This document shows, piece by piece, positions 1 through 10,622 of a stretch of 64,000 bases of DNA. Under the pieces are notes generated by a model, which searched no databases, was not told the DNA's origin, and worked only from the letters and a program-made list of their open reading frames with translations. Origin of the DNA: Spiroplasma_E sp902809815 (GTDB lineage: Bacteria > Bacillota_I > Bacilli_A > Mycoplasmatales > VBWQ01); assembly GCF_964030925.1 (NCBI RefSeq), contig NZ_OZ034992.1, forward strand, positions 186,001 to 250,000, written 5' to 3'. How positions within the stretch are numbered: position 1 is the stretch's first letter; every line of letters starts with the position of its first letter. The position numbers were made by a program, and so were the translations under genes.

Positions 1-785
1 GTGCTATTTTTTTAAAAACTACTTTATTTGAAGATGATAAAGATCGTGTAATTGTTAAGAAAGACAAAACTTATACATATATGCTTCCTGACTTAGCTTA
101 TCATCATATTAAATTTCAACGTAGTGATGTGTTAATTAATATTTGAGGAGCAGATCATTATGGCTATATTCCACGAATTAAAGCGGGATTATATATGCTT
201 AATAATGATGCCACTAAACTTGATATTTTATGTATGCAAATGGTAAAGGTTATTGATAATGGTAAAGAACAAAAAATGTCAAAAAGAGCAGGAACATCAA
301 TAACTTTAAGACATATGATAGATTTAATTGGAAAGGATGCTTTACGTTATTTTTTAGTATCAAGATCAGTTGAATCACATCTTGATATTGATTTAGCACT
401 TGCTAAACAACAATCTAACGAAAATCCTGTTTATTATGCTCAATATGTTCATGCGCGTATAAATCAAATTATAGAGAATTATCCAAAATTTGAAATTGCA
501 AATAGTATTAATTTATTAACAGAACAAAAGGAAAAAGAATTATTGATTACATTAGATGAATATATAATTATTTTGCAAAAAATTGAAAAACAGCATCAAC
601 CACATTTGCTTACAAATTATATTCAAAAATTAGCTAAGTTATTTCATTCTTATTATAATAAACATAAAGTTATTAGTGAAGATCAACAATTAACAATTCA
701 ACGATTAACATTAGTTTTAGCAATAAAACAAATAATGGCAAATGCTTTAAATTTAATTGGTGTGGATGCGCCTAAAAAGATGTAA
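1..785 (+). CDS. argS: Arginyl-tRNA synthetase, C-terminal part (5' truncated by window edge)
   Basis: Class I aminoacyl-tRNA synthetase that charges tRNA-Arg in the cytoplasm. The reading frame enters from the left edge (first full codon at position 3) and runs to TAA at 783-785. A TGA in the stretch NI-W-GADHYGYIPR is read as Trp, the first sign of genetic code 4. The signature loop KMSKRAGT lies at about 276-300. The C-terminal helical tRNA-binding domain follows (HARINQI region) and the end AxNLIGVDAPKKM is typical of bacterial ArgS. It is followed closely by rpoE and pyrG, the usual Firmicute order. The N-terminal domain is outside the window. Confidence 0.96.
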
Positions 786-836
786 AAAATATATTTTTTA
801 TTATTTATAATATACAATTTAGAAGGTGATTAAGAA

Positions 837-1244
837 ATGCAAAACAAACAAACATTAGTAGAAGTAGCATATAGTTTTTTATGCAAAAAGAAAAAAAGCA
901 GTTTTAATGAAATTTGAACACATGTTAAAAAACAATGTAATATTTCTAAAGAAGATGAAGAAAAAATTGCTGGTGAACTTTATACTGGAATTATTTTAAA
1001 TACCAATTTTTTCTTAAAAAATGATAAACTTTGATATCCACGTAATGAAGTCTCATTAGAGGAAATTAAAAAACATATGACAAGAGTAGAAATTCCAAGT
1101 AATACAAAAGAAGAAATTGATAGTACTGAAACAGTTACAGATAATGATGAAACTATAGATTTAAGTGAAGACGTAGAAGATGAAGATGATGATTTAAATA
1201 CCATTAGTATTCAACCATTAGAAGATAGTTATGATGATGAATAA
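837..1244 (+). CDS. rpoE: RNA polymerase delta subunit
   Basis: Delta subunit of Gram-positive RNA polymerase, which promotes enzyme recycling and promoter selectivity. The start ATG follows the ribosome site AGAAGGTGAT. The product is 135 aa. The N-terminal 90 residues form a HARE-HTH domain (TLVEVAYSFL start, then an amphipathic helical core with two TGA-coded Trp), and the C-terminal 45 residues are an Asp/Glu-rich tail (runs of EDEDDDL), the hallmark of delta. It sits between argS and pyrG as in Bacillus. A TGA-unaware gene finder would miss it. Confidence 0.9.
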
Positions 1245-1278
1245 TAATGATATTATTTTAATATTTAGGAGAAAACTA

Positions 1279-2883
1279 ATGAATTCAAAGTATATATTTA
1301 TTACTGGTGGTGTTGTATCATCTTTAGGTAAAGGAATTACAGCAGCATCGCTTGGGCGTATATTAAAGCAAAAAAATATTAAGATTTTTATGCAAAAATT
1401 TGACCCTTATATTAATGTTGACCCAGGTACTATGAGTCCTTATCAACATGGTGAAGTATATGTAACTAGTGATGGTGCTGAAACTGATTTAGATTTAGGT
1501 CATTATGAACGTTTTATTGATGAAAATCTGACTAGAGACTCCAATATTACTGCCGGAAAAGTATACCAAACTGTTTTAAAAAAGGAACGCGATGGTTTTT
1601 ATGAAGGGAAAACTGTACAAGTTGTACCACATGTTACTGATGAAATTAAAAAACATATTTTTAATTCCGCAATTAATAGTAAGGCTGATGTTATTATTAC
1701 CGAAATTGGTGGAACAGTTGGTGATATTGAATCATTAGCTTTTATTGAAGCCATTAGACAAGTTAAAAACGAAAAAGGTCATGAAAATGTTATTGTTATT
1801 CATACTACATTAATTCCTTATTTACATTCGGTTGGTGAATTTAAAACGAAACCCAGTCAACATTCAGTAAAAGAAATATTATCATTAGGTATTCAACCTG
1901 ATATTTTGGTTTGTCGTAGTGAAACTATGCCACCTGATCATATTTTTGATAAATTATCTTTATTTTGTAATATTAAACGCAGGCATGTTTTAGCAATTCC
2001 TGATTGTGATAATATTTATAAAGTGCCATTATCTTTAGAACAACAAAAAATTGATGAAGTAGTTTCAGAATTATTAAAATTAAATAAAACTAAACCAGAT
2101 ATGGCAGAATGACATACAATTGTTAAAAAGTTAGATAATATTAATCAAGAAGTTACTGTTGGTATTGTGGCAAAATATTCGAATTTAAGTGATGCTTACT
2201 TATCAGTAATTGAATCATTGAAAATTGCAGGTTATAGTCTTAATACTAAAGTTAATTATAAAATTATTAACGCTGAAAGTTTAGATAGTAAAAACATTAA
2301 TTCTATGCTTTCTCCTTTCCAAGCAATAATTGTTCCTGGTGGTTTTGGTAATCGTGGTGTTGAAGGCAAAATCAATGCAATTAATTATACTCGAGTTAAT
2401 AAAGTTCCTTTCTTGGGATTATGTTTAGGTATGCAGTTAGCTTGTATTGAATATGCTCGTAATGTATGTAATTTACAAGATGCTAATTCTACTGAATTTA
2501 ATGAAAAAACTAAAAATCCTATTTTTGATTTATTACGTGGCAAAAATAAAAATGATCAAATCGGGGGAACTTTAAGATTGGGTAATTATCCAACCACTTT
2601 AATTGATGATTCATTAGCAAAATCTCTTTATAAACAAACTATTATTATTGAACGTCATCGTCATCGTTATGAATTTAATAATAGTTATAAAACATTACTT
2701 GCAAAAAATGGATTAATTTTTAGTGGTATATATAATAAAGAAGATTTGGTAGAAGTGATTGAGTTGCCAAAAGAAGTACATCCATTCTTTATTGCAAGTC
2801 AGTTTCATCCTGAGTTCACATCAAGAATTAATAAACCAAATCCTTTATTTTTAGGATTAATTAAAAGTATTATTAAAAAATAA
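1279..2883 (+). CDS. pyrG: CTP synthase
   Basis: Makes CTP from UTP, ATP and glutamine. Start ATG 1279 has the ribosome site TAGGAG; an upstream in-frame ATG at 1231 overlaps the rpoE end and would add residues not typical of the family. The product is 534 aa, the normal length. The N-terminal synthase domain begins YIFITGGVVSSLGKG and contains the P-loop-like SLGKG. The C-terminal class I glutaminase has the nucleophile elbow FLGLCLGMQLA and the FHPE motif of the catalytic His-Glu pair. One TGA (2110-2112) is read as Trp between the two domains. Pyrimidine nucleotide metabolism. Confidence 0.97.
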
Positions 2884-2991
2884 TGATAAAGTAAGAAAAT
2901 TTAATTTTAAAATTGTTATAATTTTTATGAATTGTATATTCTCAAAATATATATGCAACTAGATTTTTTATGAAAATATATAATATAAGGT

Positions 2992-2997
2992 TATAAT
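2992..2997 (+). promoter_or_regulatory. Candidate -10 box upstream of fba
   Basis: TATAAT lies 23 bases before the fba ATG in the intergenic gap after pyrG. No clear -35 hexamer is seen at 17 bp. It suggests fba has its own promoter. Confidence 0.45.
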
Positions 2998-3020
2998 ATT
3001 TTAAGAAAGAAGGAAAAGAA

Positions 3021-3890
3021 ATGAATAAATTTGTTAGTGCAAAAAATATGATTGATAAAGCAAAAGCAGGTAAATATGCCGTTGCTCACTTTAATATTAA
3101 TAATTTAGAATGAACAAGATCTATTCTTGAAGTTGCACAAGAAACTAAATCATCTGTTATTTTAGGTGTTTCAGAAGGTGCTATTAAATACATGGGTGGA
3201 TTTAACACAGTTGCTAGTATGACTTTAGCGTTATTGAATGATTTAAATATTACTATTCCAGTGGCATTACATTTAGATCATGGTCAATCAGTAGATTCTT
3301 GTAAGAAAGCATTAGATGCTGGTTTTAGTTCTGTTATGTTTGATGGTTCTCATTTAGATTTTAATGAAAATATAAAAGGTACCAAAGAAGTAGTTGCTTA
3401 TGCTAAGAAAAAAAATGCATCTGTTGAAGCAGAAGCAGGTACTATTGGTGGTGAAGAAGATGGAGTTATTGGTAGTGGTGAGATTGCTAGTGAAGAAGAT
3501 TGTAAATCATTAGCAGCTTTAGGAATTGACTTTTTAGCAGCCGGAATAAATAATATTCATGGAAAGTATCCTAAAAATTGAGATGGTTTAAATTTTGATG
3601 TGTTAAAAAATTTATCAGTAGCTTCAAATAAGCTAATGGTATTACATGGTGGTTCTGGAATTCCAAAAGATCAGGTTAAAAAAGCTATTAATTTAGGAAT
3701 TAGTAAAATTAATGTTAATACTGAATTACAAGAAGTGTTCGCCGCAGCTATTGAAAAATATGTTACGGAAGGAAAACTTAATGAAGATAAAGGGTTTGAT
3801 CCTAGAAAAATTTTTAAGCCAGGAATGGAAGCAATTAAACTTAAAGCTAAAGAGTTATTAACAGAATTTGGTTCATTAGGAAAATCTTAA
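3021..3890 (+). CDS. fba: Fructose-bisphosphate aldolase, class II
   Basis: Zinc-dependent aldolase that splits fructose 1,6-bisphosphate to DHAP and glyceraldehyde 3-phosphate in glycolysis. ATG 3021 follows AGAAAGAAGGAAAAG. The product is 289 aa, usual for the Gram-positive class IIB enzyme. Seen motifs: LHLDHGQS (Asp base and first zinc His), VEAEAGTIGGEEDG (zinc Glu region), IHGKYP (zinc His), LHGGSGIP (zinc His and phosphate loop) and the KINVNTE phosphate-binding segment. Two TGA codons are Trp. A strong terminator follows directly, so this closes the transcription unit. Confidence 0.97.
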
Positions 3891-3927
3891 AAAAATGGTC
3901 ATATTAATAATAATATGACCATTTTTA
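3891..3927 (+). terminator. Rho-independent terminator after fba
   Basis: A 16-bp perfect stem (AAAAATGGTCATATTA pairing with its complement 3911-3926) ends in a T run. It may serve both fba and the convergent gene at 3944..4381. Confidence 0.9.
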
Positions 3928-3943
3928 AATAATTTTCCTTAAA

Positions 3944-4381
3944 TTAAGATAAATTTCAAATATGAAAATTACTTTTATTATCAATAACTTGTGATATTTT
4001 TTCATTACTTAAAATATCAATTATTACTTCAGCCTTAATAGCAACTTTCGCGTCTAACATATGACCACCAATTACGTTAAAATTATCATCACCAAAAGTA
4101 GTATGGCAATGAATAATTGGTTTATTTCTATCTTTTTCATCTCAAATGATTGTTCCAATTGTTGATAACAATTCATATTGTTCAAGAAAAGTTTTTTTTA
4201 CATAATCAGTACTTTTTTTAGGAATATAGCCTAAAGTGACATTAGTAATAGCACCAATCATTTGGAATTGTGCCATTCCTATATTTTCTTTAATAGCAAA
4301 TTGCTCTAAAGTTTTAATAATCATTTCATCTTTTTCAATAATTAATGCATACTTATTTCCGATCATTTTTTTAATTTTCAT
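3944..4381 (-). CDS. PPC/DUF296 domain protein
   Basis: 145 aa, a single PPC (DUF296) domain. In bacteria these small trimeric proteins have a conserved metal-site cluster and are loosely called DNA-binding; their role is not settled. The diagnostic signature is present: IHCHTTFGDDNFNVIGGHML, with the two His of H-C-H and the GGH motif. One TGA Trp precedes it and another lies near the C-terminus. An IS5 copy begins three bases beyond the start codon, with its target duplication at 4384-4386, so promoter and ribosome site are now IS sequence and no good Shine-Dalgarno is visible. The reading frame is intact but expression is doubtful. Confidence 0.8.
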
Positions 4382-4386
4382 AATAA

Positions 4387-5543
4387 GGACATATTCCGTA
4401 ATTAAATTTAATTAATTGTCAATAAAATTGTTTTAAAACTATTTAGTGTTATTGAATATAGAAATAAATATTTTTTGAAAAAATAGTTTAAAAAATGAGT
4501 TTACATTTTAAACAAAAAATTGTTAATAATATTTTTATATTAACTCGATAAAAATTTAAATTTTAAAAAAATATTTTTAATATTTTTTTTATTTTAATGG
4601 TTTTATTTTATTAAAAATTTCACAAAGTAAGTTAAATCTTAAGTACATAAGTCTAAATTTAGATTTTCTACATTTATTTACTAAAATTTTGAATCTTTTC
4701 AATCAAGCAAAGACATGTTCAACTTTAATTCTAATTTTAGATACAATCTTATTGTATTTTCTTTCTTGTTTAGTTAATTTTTTATTTTTAGTTCTTTTAA
4801 TTGGTATTATTGTATTTTATAAATATTTTGTATACCTTGATATCCTAAATCACCAATAATTATTGTTTTTTCTGAAAATTCAAGATTTGAATTTTTTAAT
4901 ATTTGAAAATCATGCACTTTACCATTATCAGCAAAAATATCAACAATTTTTTTATTAAAAAAATCATATACAATTTGAAATTTTATAGAATACATTCAAC
5001 TTTTACCAGAAAAATATTCTAACTGTAGTTTTTTTTAGTTGGTCTTTCAATTTCAATCTCAGTTGAAACAATTAAATAAAATTGAAATTCATTTGAATTT
5101 TCTTGTTTTTTATCAATTTTTAATTTATATCTTTCTTTTAAAAATTGGTAATCTTTGTGGTTACTAAGTTTATTTTCTACTCAAGTAATATTTCGAAAAC
5201 AACTTGATGGGCTCATTTTAGATTTAATACTCATTTGAAAAAAAGTATAATATTCTTTTCAGTATAATAAAGTCATCATTAATCTTTCTTCTACTGAAAG
5301 TTTATTTTTTCGACCTTTATTTTTTTCTAATTTTTCTATTTCAATTAATTTTTCTAACATTTCATTAAAATGAAAACGTTTTATACCAAAATATCTGTAA
5401 AATTCTTCATTTTTTAATTTTTTTAAATTTTCAAAAATCATTTTTATCAACACTTTTCTAAATTTATTGTTAATAACAAAATTATAAAATAAATTTTAAA
5501 ATTATTAATTGACTTTTAAAAAATTTAATTACGGAATATGTCT
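4387..5543 (-). mobile_element. IS5-family insertion sequence, copy 1
   Basis: 1157 bp, bounded by inverted ends GGACATATTCCGTAATTA / TAATTACGGAATATGTCT and flanked by a 3-bp target duplication TAA (4384-4386 and 5544-5546). It is one of four near-identical copies in the window. This one carries a damaged transposase gene. Confidence 0.9.
4589..5441 (-). pseudogene. IS5-family transposase, copy 1 (inactive)
   Basis: Two overlapping frames, as in the other copies: an N-terminal helical part and a C-terminal DDE part joined by a -1 shift at an A8 run. This copy has two lesions. The first catalytic Asp (LIDSTEIEIE in copies 2-4) is Val here (codon 5067-5069). One T is missing near 4814-4817 (T4 where the others have T5), which shifts the frame after YQGIQNIYK and removes the C-terminal Glu region. 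It cannot encode an active enzyme. Confidence 0.85.
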
Positions 5544-5594
5544 TAAGAATCGGACGTATAAGTTTAACCCATAGAATTCAATAACATTTACAAT

Positions 5595-5612
5595 ATAACT
5601 TGAAAATTCTAT
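5595..5612 (+). repeat. 18-bp direct repeat, left copy, flanking the ISLre2 gene
   Basis: ATAACTTGAAAATTCTAT occurs here and again at 7022-7039 in the same orientation, bracketing the ISLre2 transposase gene. The left copy also forms a 9-bp inverted repeat with CATAGAATT about 24 bases upstream. Typical ISLre2 duplications are shorter, so this is not a simple target duplication. Confidence 0.6.
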
Positions 5613-5738
5613 GATTTGTTAATTAAATTATACCATAAAATTTAAAAATACTAAAAAATATAATTTAAAAAATACATTTAAATAACACAAAAATACTAAT
5701 CTTAAAATTAGAATTAAAAAATATGAAGTTTTAACTTA

Positions 5739-6914
5739 TTAAGTACTATTAATATAACTTCTAGTGTTTAAATAATTTGCTTTTGCTATTAACATATTAT
5801 TTAATGTTTGATAATTATATATTTTTGCTCCATTAGTTAAAGATTTTAAAAAATGATATACATCACTTTCAGCACTACAACCAATATTTCAAGAAGCATT
5901 CTGATTTACAATACCATGAGCATTATTTTTAAAATAATTATAAGTTTTTTCATTAACATTAGGTTTTAAAAAAGAAAGTAATTCATTACAATCACCACTT
6001 GAAAAATTAGTAGCACCCTCAATATATTTAGTTCAATCATGAGTTTCTTTTTTCTTACCTCGAGTTCCAACAAAAGACTTTCATAAATAACTAAATGCAT
6101 GAAACTTATCTAAAATATAATAACATCCCAATCAACTTGCCATTGCTTTAATTCATAATGCACCATCACCAGCAACAACTAAATTATAATTATGATATTC
6201 TCATTGAACACCTAATATATTTAAATTAATATCATAATGATTAAGAATAGTTTGTGTTGTAAATTGATATAATTCATGTTGATTTAAACCATTACCAATT
6301 TTAAATAACATAAATGAAGTTATTTTCTTATCTAATTTATTTCTATATGAATAAATTTCTTTTCTTCCTAAATTAAAAGTTAAAAGTCTACAACAATATT
6401 GTTGCTTTAAACCATTCTCATCTCAACAAGTTACAAAAGCATCATCTGCACATATATTTAATTTTTGATTATCTAATACTTTAAATTTTTGTTCTGGTAT
6501 TCATTTTTCAATTTTTGCTTCTTTAAAAATCCTTGAAATAAGATTTTTAGAAAAAGAAGTATATTTAAATTCTGATTGAATATTAAAATAACCTTTTTTA
6601 CTTATTAAATTTTCAATTAAATTATCTAATATATCAAAATATAAATCATTAGTAATTCTTGCTCTTTTTTTAATACCAAATTCTTCATAAATTGGATAAT
6701 AATATTTTTTATTAATTGTATCTCAATAAACTCTTTGTCTAAAAGTTCCTATTCCAATTGGAGTATTTACTGTTCTATTCACTCTTGAATCAATTTTATA
6801 TTGATTTTTATCTCTATTTAGAAAAAAATATTCATCATAATCATGGATTTTTTGAAAATATTTTGCTAAAATATTAGTGATTTCAGATTTTAGAAATTCT
6901 TTAAAAATAAACAT
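5739..6914 (-). CDS. ISLre2-family (UPF0236) transposase
   Basis: 391 aa when TGA is Trp. The start ATG 6914 has AGAAAGGTGTTG upstream. The family call rests on recognised segments of UPF0236 proteins: an N-terminal region with NRTVNTPIGIGTFRQRVYW, a central VCADDAFVTCWDENG, the catalytic-core segment LVVAGDGALWIKA, and DKFHAFSYLWKS, followed by a Cys/His-containing C-terminus. No TAA or TAG was seen inside, so the gene may be intact. The ends of the element are not clear; an 18-bp direct repeat flanks it. Confidence 0.75.
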
Positions 6915-7021
6915 TTTTTCAACACCTTTCTATTGATTTTTTGTCCTAACTATTCTAACAAATTTACTAAATTATTGTTGAAAAATGTTTCGTTTTAAAG
7001 TATAATATTAACAAACGTTTA

Positions 7022-7039
7022 ATAACTTGAAAATTCTAT
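7022..7039 (+). repeat. 18-bp direct repeat, right copy
   Basis: Same 18 bases and orientation as 5595-5612. It lies just before a terminator hairpin. Confidence 0.6.
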
Positions 7040-7046
7040 TTACGTT

Positions 7047-7083
7047 TAAAAGATAACTTTTATTAGTTATCTTTTCTTTTTTA
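7047..7083 (+). terminator. Rho-independent terminator
   Basis: AAAGATAACT (7048-7057) pairs perfectly with AGTTATCTTT (7065-7074) and is followed by a T-rich run. No gene on the + strand lies directly upstream, so it may terminate readthrough from the IS region. Confidence 0.7.
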
Positions 7084-7133
7084 ATAAAATAATGTACAAT
7101 AAAGAAAAATAGAAATAGAAAAGGAAAATAAAA

Positions 7134-7403
7134 ATGTTAAAATTGGGTGAATGACCACTATTAGCAATAGCGCTTTCAATATATTTAATAATATTTGCAC
7201 TAGTATTAATCGGTGTAAAAGGAACTAATTTATGTCATAGACAAAAAAAAATGGGTATATTTTTTATGTTTATTTCATTAAATATTATTGGTTTATTTTG
7301 AGCAAATAAAATATTTAAAAAAGAAAATCCAAATTTTAAATTTTGAAAAACTATAAGAGATATTTTTAAAATTAAGAGAAAAAATAAAAAAATAGCAGTA
7401 TAA
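7134..7403 (+). CDS. Small membrane protein, two TM segments
   Basis: 89 aa. ATG 7134 is preceded by GAAAAGGAAAAT. Two hydrophobic helices are seen: about residues 8-29 (LLAIALSIYLIIFALVLIGV) and 41-60 (MGIFFMFISLNIIGLFWA), followed by a Lys-rich cytoplasmic-type tail. Three TGA Trp. It ends at its own terminator, so it is a monocistronic unit just left of the prophage late operon. No homology is recognised; it could be a phage accessory gene or a host gene. Confidence 0.6.
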
Positions 7404-7415
7404 TGCTATTTTTTG
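7387..7415 (+). terminator. Rho-independent terminator of the small membrane gene
   Basis: AAAAAATAGCA (7387-7397) pairs with TGCTATTTTTT (7404-7414); the T run is part of the stem. It overlaps the stop codon of 7134..7403. Confidence 0.85.
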
Positions 7416-7569
7416 TTATAATTATATTATAAAAATTAAAATTAAATAAAAAAATATATGAAGTAATTAATAAAGTTAATAAGTTATTACGCGGAAGTTC
7501 TAACTTAAAGATTATATTAATTATAGCATAAATTTTTGCGTTTTAAAAGCATATGAAAGGAGATTTTAT

Positions 7570-7965
7570 GTGCAAGAAGAAAAAATAAAAATAAGAACAA
7601 TTTTTAATGATGCAAAAGCATTAAGAGAAAAATTAGAAGAATATTTTAATCATTGTGAACAAACTGAAGAAGTACCAACTAAAATTGGTATGTTAGTTTA
7701 TTTAGATATTACAGAAAATACTCTTTATAGTTGAAAACAAAAAAAGAGAAATACTTTTTTACAACAAATTAATTGAGCATATTTACAAATACGTCATATT
7801 AATACACAAAGATATTTAAAAGCAAATGCAAATAATACTGCATGATATTTAGAAAGAGCATTTGTGAAAGAATATCATTTATCTACAAAAATTGATATAA
7901 AAAGTAGTGATAATACAGCCCCTATAGCAATTAGTTTAGAAAATAAAGGTAAGAATAAATGTTAA
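7570..7965 (+). CDS. Phage terminase small subunit
   Basis: 131 aa. The start is GTG 7570 with the ribosome site AAAGGAGATTTTAT; the overlapping ATG at 7568 runs into a stop after six codons. The N-terminal half contains a helix-turn-helix-like segment (ITENTLYSWKQKKRN) followed by helices and AWYLERAFVKEYHL, a layout common in DNA-recognising small terminases. The call depends mainly on position: it overlaps the large subunit by 7 bp. It would recognise viral DNA for packaging. First gene of the rightward late block. Confidence 0.65.
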
Positions 7966-9311
7966 GTAATTTTGGTTATTTATTAGATATTGCTAAAAGA
8001 ATGTATTTAAAACAACCTTTAAATATTACTAAAATTAAACAATTAGGTAGTCGTAAATCTGGTAAAACATTTAGTGATATTGAATTTCTTGGTATTTTAT
8101 TAATGTTAGAAAATATTAATATTCATGCTTATTTAATTCGTAATATGTCAAAACAATTAAATGATAGTTGACAAGAATTAAAGCAAATTATTAGAGCAAC
8201 CTATCCTAGTATTAATTTTATTATTAGTGAAACTAAAAAAACTATTGAATTTAATGGTAGTAAAATAACTTGTAAATATTTACATTCACAAGATAATAGT
8301 AATGTTAAATTAACTGGATTAGCAAGTAATTATTTATATGATTATGTAATTATATGAAGTGATGAAAGATATGAAATTACTGAAAATGATTATCAAGATT
8401 TAAAAGATGCAATAAGAGGTGCAAATCAATTATTAGAAATTGAAAGTTGTAATCCTTGGTCAATTCTTAATGAATTTATTAAAAAAACTATAAATGCTTG
8501 TCCACAAAATGAAAAACAAATTATTAATGAATATGAACAATTTACTATTATTGATAATACTATTTATCATTATCAAAATTGAAAATTAAATACTCATTTA
8601 AAAGATAGTGATAAGCATCAATTATTAGAAATAGAAAAATTAGACCCAATATCTGCAAGAGTAAGAAGTCATGGATTAGTAGGTTATGAATCTGGTGGAA
8701 TATATTCACATCTTATTCATAAGATATCACGTTTATTACAACCAAGTTATAGATTTAGTGCTGGATTAGATTATGGGTTTAAAGATGATGCTTTAGCATG
8801 TGTATTAATAGGTTTTGATTATAATTTTAAATTTGTTAATGTTATTGATTGTTTAAAAATAGAAAATAAATTAATACGTTATGATAATAAGCAATTAGCA
8901 AGATTAGTAGTAGAGTTTTATATTAAATTAGCAAAAGAAAATAATTTGTTATATGAATATGGTTTAACTGTATATTGTGATTTTAGTAATTATACATTTA
9001 TTGAAATGTTAAATGATACAGCAATTAAATATCAAGTTAATTCATGGCTATATTTTAAAGATTGTGTGAAATTAAGACTTGAGTTTAGAATAGGTAAGAA
9101 TGTTGCTTTAATGGCATCAGAACGCTTAAATATTAGTATGAATGCACAATCATTATTAGATGAATTTAGATTGGCTGTATGAGACCCTAAAAGTATTAAA
9201 CAAATACCATTAGCGGGTAATGACCATTTACGTGATGCATTTGATTATGCTATAGAACCATATATTAGAAATTTAAGTGCAAATATAAATCCTTATTTTG
9301 AAAGGAAGTAA
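7959..9311 (+). CDS. Phage terminase large subunit
   Basis: 450 aa packaging motor and nuclease. The N-terminal ATPase has the Walker A-like loop LGSRKSGKTF at about residue 30, a Walker B-type segment YDYVIIWSDE (TGA Trp) and coupling residues downstream. The C-terminal RNase H-like nuclease has GLDYGFKDDALA with its acidic residues near residue 270 and a final acidic site in AGNDHLRDAFDYA. The protein resembles PBSX/phage terminases. It overlaps the small subunit and is followed after 3 bases by the portal gene, so translation is likely coupled. Confidence 0.88.
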
Positions 9312-9314
9312 CAT

Positions 9315-10622
9315 ATGAATAATCATAATACTGAAATATTAACTCCTAATTGATGTATGATAAATCTTCAAGAAATTATAGCAAATCATGCTTCTAAATT
9401 ACTTTGGGGTAATGGTTATACTTTAACAAGTGAAGATGATGATTATAAAAGAGCAATTGAAAAATTAAAAGAATGAAATAATTTTGATTCATTATTTTAT
9501 CAAGATTGTCATATTAAATCTGGTTATGGTTATAGTATTGTTCAAATTGATAGAAGTAAAACTGGTAGAATTTCATTAAATTTTGCTCAACCATATGCTC
9601 AATCAAGAGTAGCAAGAGTATTAGAAACTGAATATAGTGCATCAACATGGTCAAGGTTACAATATGATGACCAAAGTATTTATGTTAAAACAACATATAC
9701 TCAAAATCAAATAATTAGATATTTTACTAGTGATTTTATTACATTAGATGGTTTACAAGAAAAAATAAGTGATGATTTAAAATTACCATTAATAGAAAAT
9801 CATAATTTAGGTATTATTCCAGTTAAATTTATGCAAAATTTGCCTAAAAAGAATTTCTTTGGTGGAGTTATTGGTGATTATTATCCAGATATGACACCAA
9901 TTAAAAAATTACAAGAATTATTAAATAAAACATTTGAATCAATTAACCATGAACTTGAATGTAATGTTACTCGTGTATTTTTAGATATTACTGAACAAGA
10001 AATAAATCAATCTAAAACTGCTTTTGATTTAAAAAAATTAATAGGTAAATTTATTTTACAAGCAAATTTAAGAAGTTTAGGAAGTACTAGTGGAACACCA
10101 CCAATTGCAATATTACAAGGTAATCCAATATTAGATAAATATGCAGATTTTATACAATTTATTATTGATAAAGCATTTGAGGGTAGTGGATATAGTCCAG
10201 TAAATGATACTACAAGTCAAAAAACAGAAGCAGAAGTATTAATTACTAATTCAAGAGATATGGAAACTACAAGAATTAAAAGAACTTTAAATCAAAGTGA
10301 TTGAAATGAAATATTTCAAAGATGTTTTATATTAATGGGATTAGATGGTGATAAATCTAAATGAACATTTGAAATTAAAGAAAATACTATTATAGATAGA
10401 TTAAAATCATTAGAAATTAATGAGAGAAAATTAGCATTAGATTTAACTAACAGAAAACGTATTCTTGTGCAAGAAGAAGGTGTTAGTGAAGAAGAAGCAA
10501 TGAACATTCTTGAAGAAAATAGAAGAATGAGAAAAGAAGAAATTGATTTTGATAATAAGTTAGTAAAAGATATTGATGGAGAAACTAAAAATGATACCGA
10601 AAATAAATCATCAATTAATTAA
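9315..10622 (+). CDS. Phage portal protein
   Basis: 435 aa, usual size for a portal. The N-terminal part begins with a helical segment (NLQEIIANHASKLLWG) as in SPP1-type portals, followed by beta-rich wing regions. A central helical stem segment (TPIKKLQELLNKTFESINHE) and a C-terminal acidic coiled-coil (from DRLKSLEINERKLAL) are seen. Immediately downstream of the terminase, the standard position. The dodecameric portal forms the DNA gate at one capsid vertex. Its 3' end overlaps the next gene by 32 bp. Motifs are weak; the call rests on order, length and fold pattern. Confidence 0.75.

Noticed and set aside
980..1204. Ser-rich ORF on the minus strand
   Set aside because: Complement of the acidic tail of rpoE, a composition artefact.
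5595..7039. 18-bp direct repeats as prophage att sites
   Set aside because: They flank only the ISLre2 gene; no matching copy was found near the right end of the prophage and no integrase is present.
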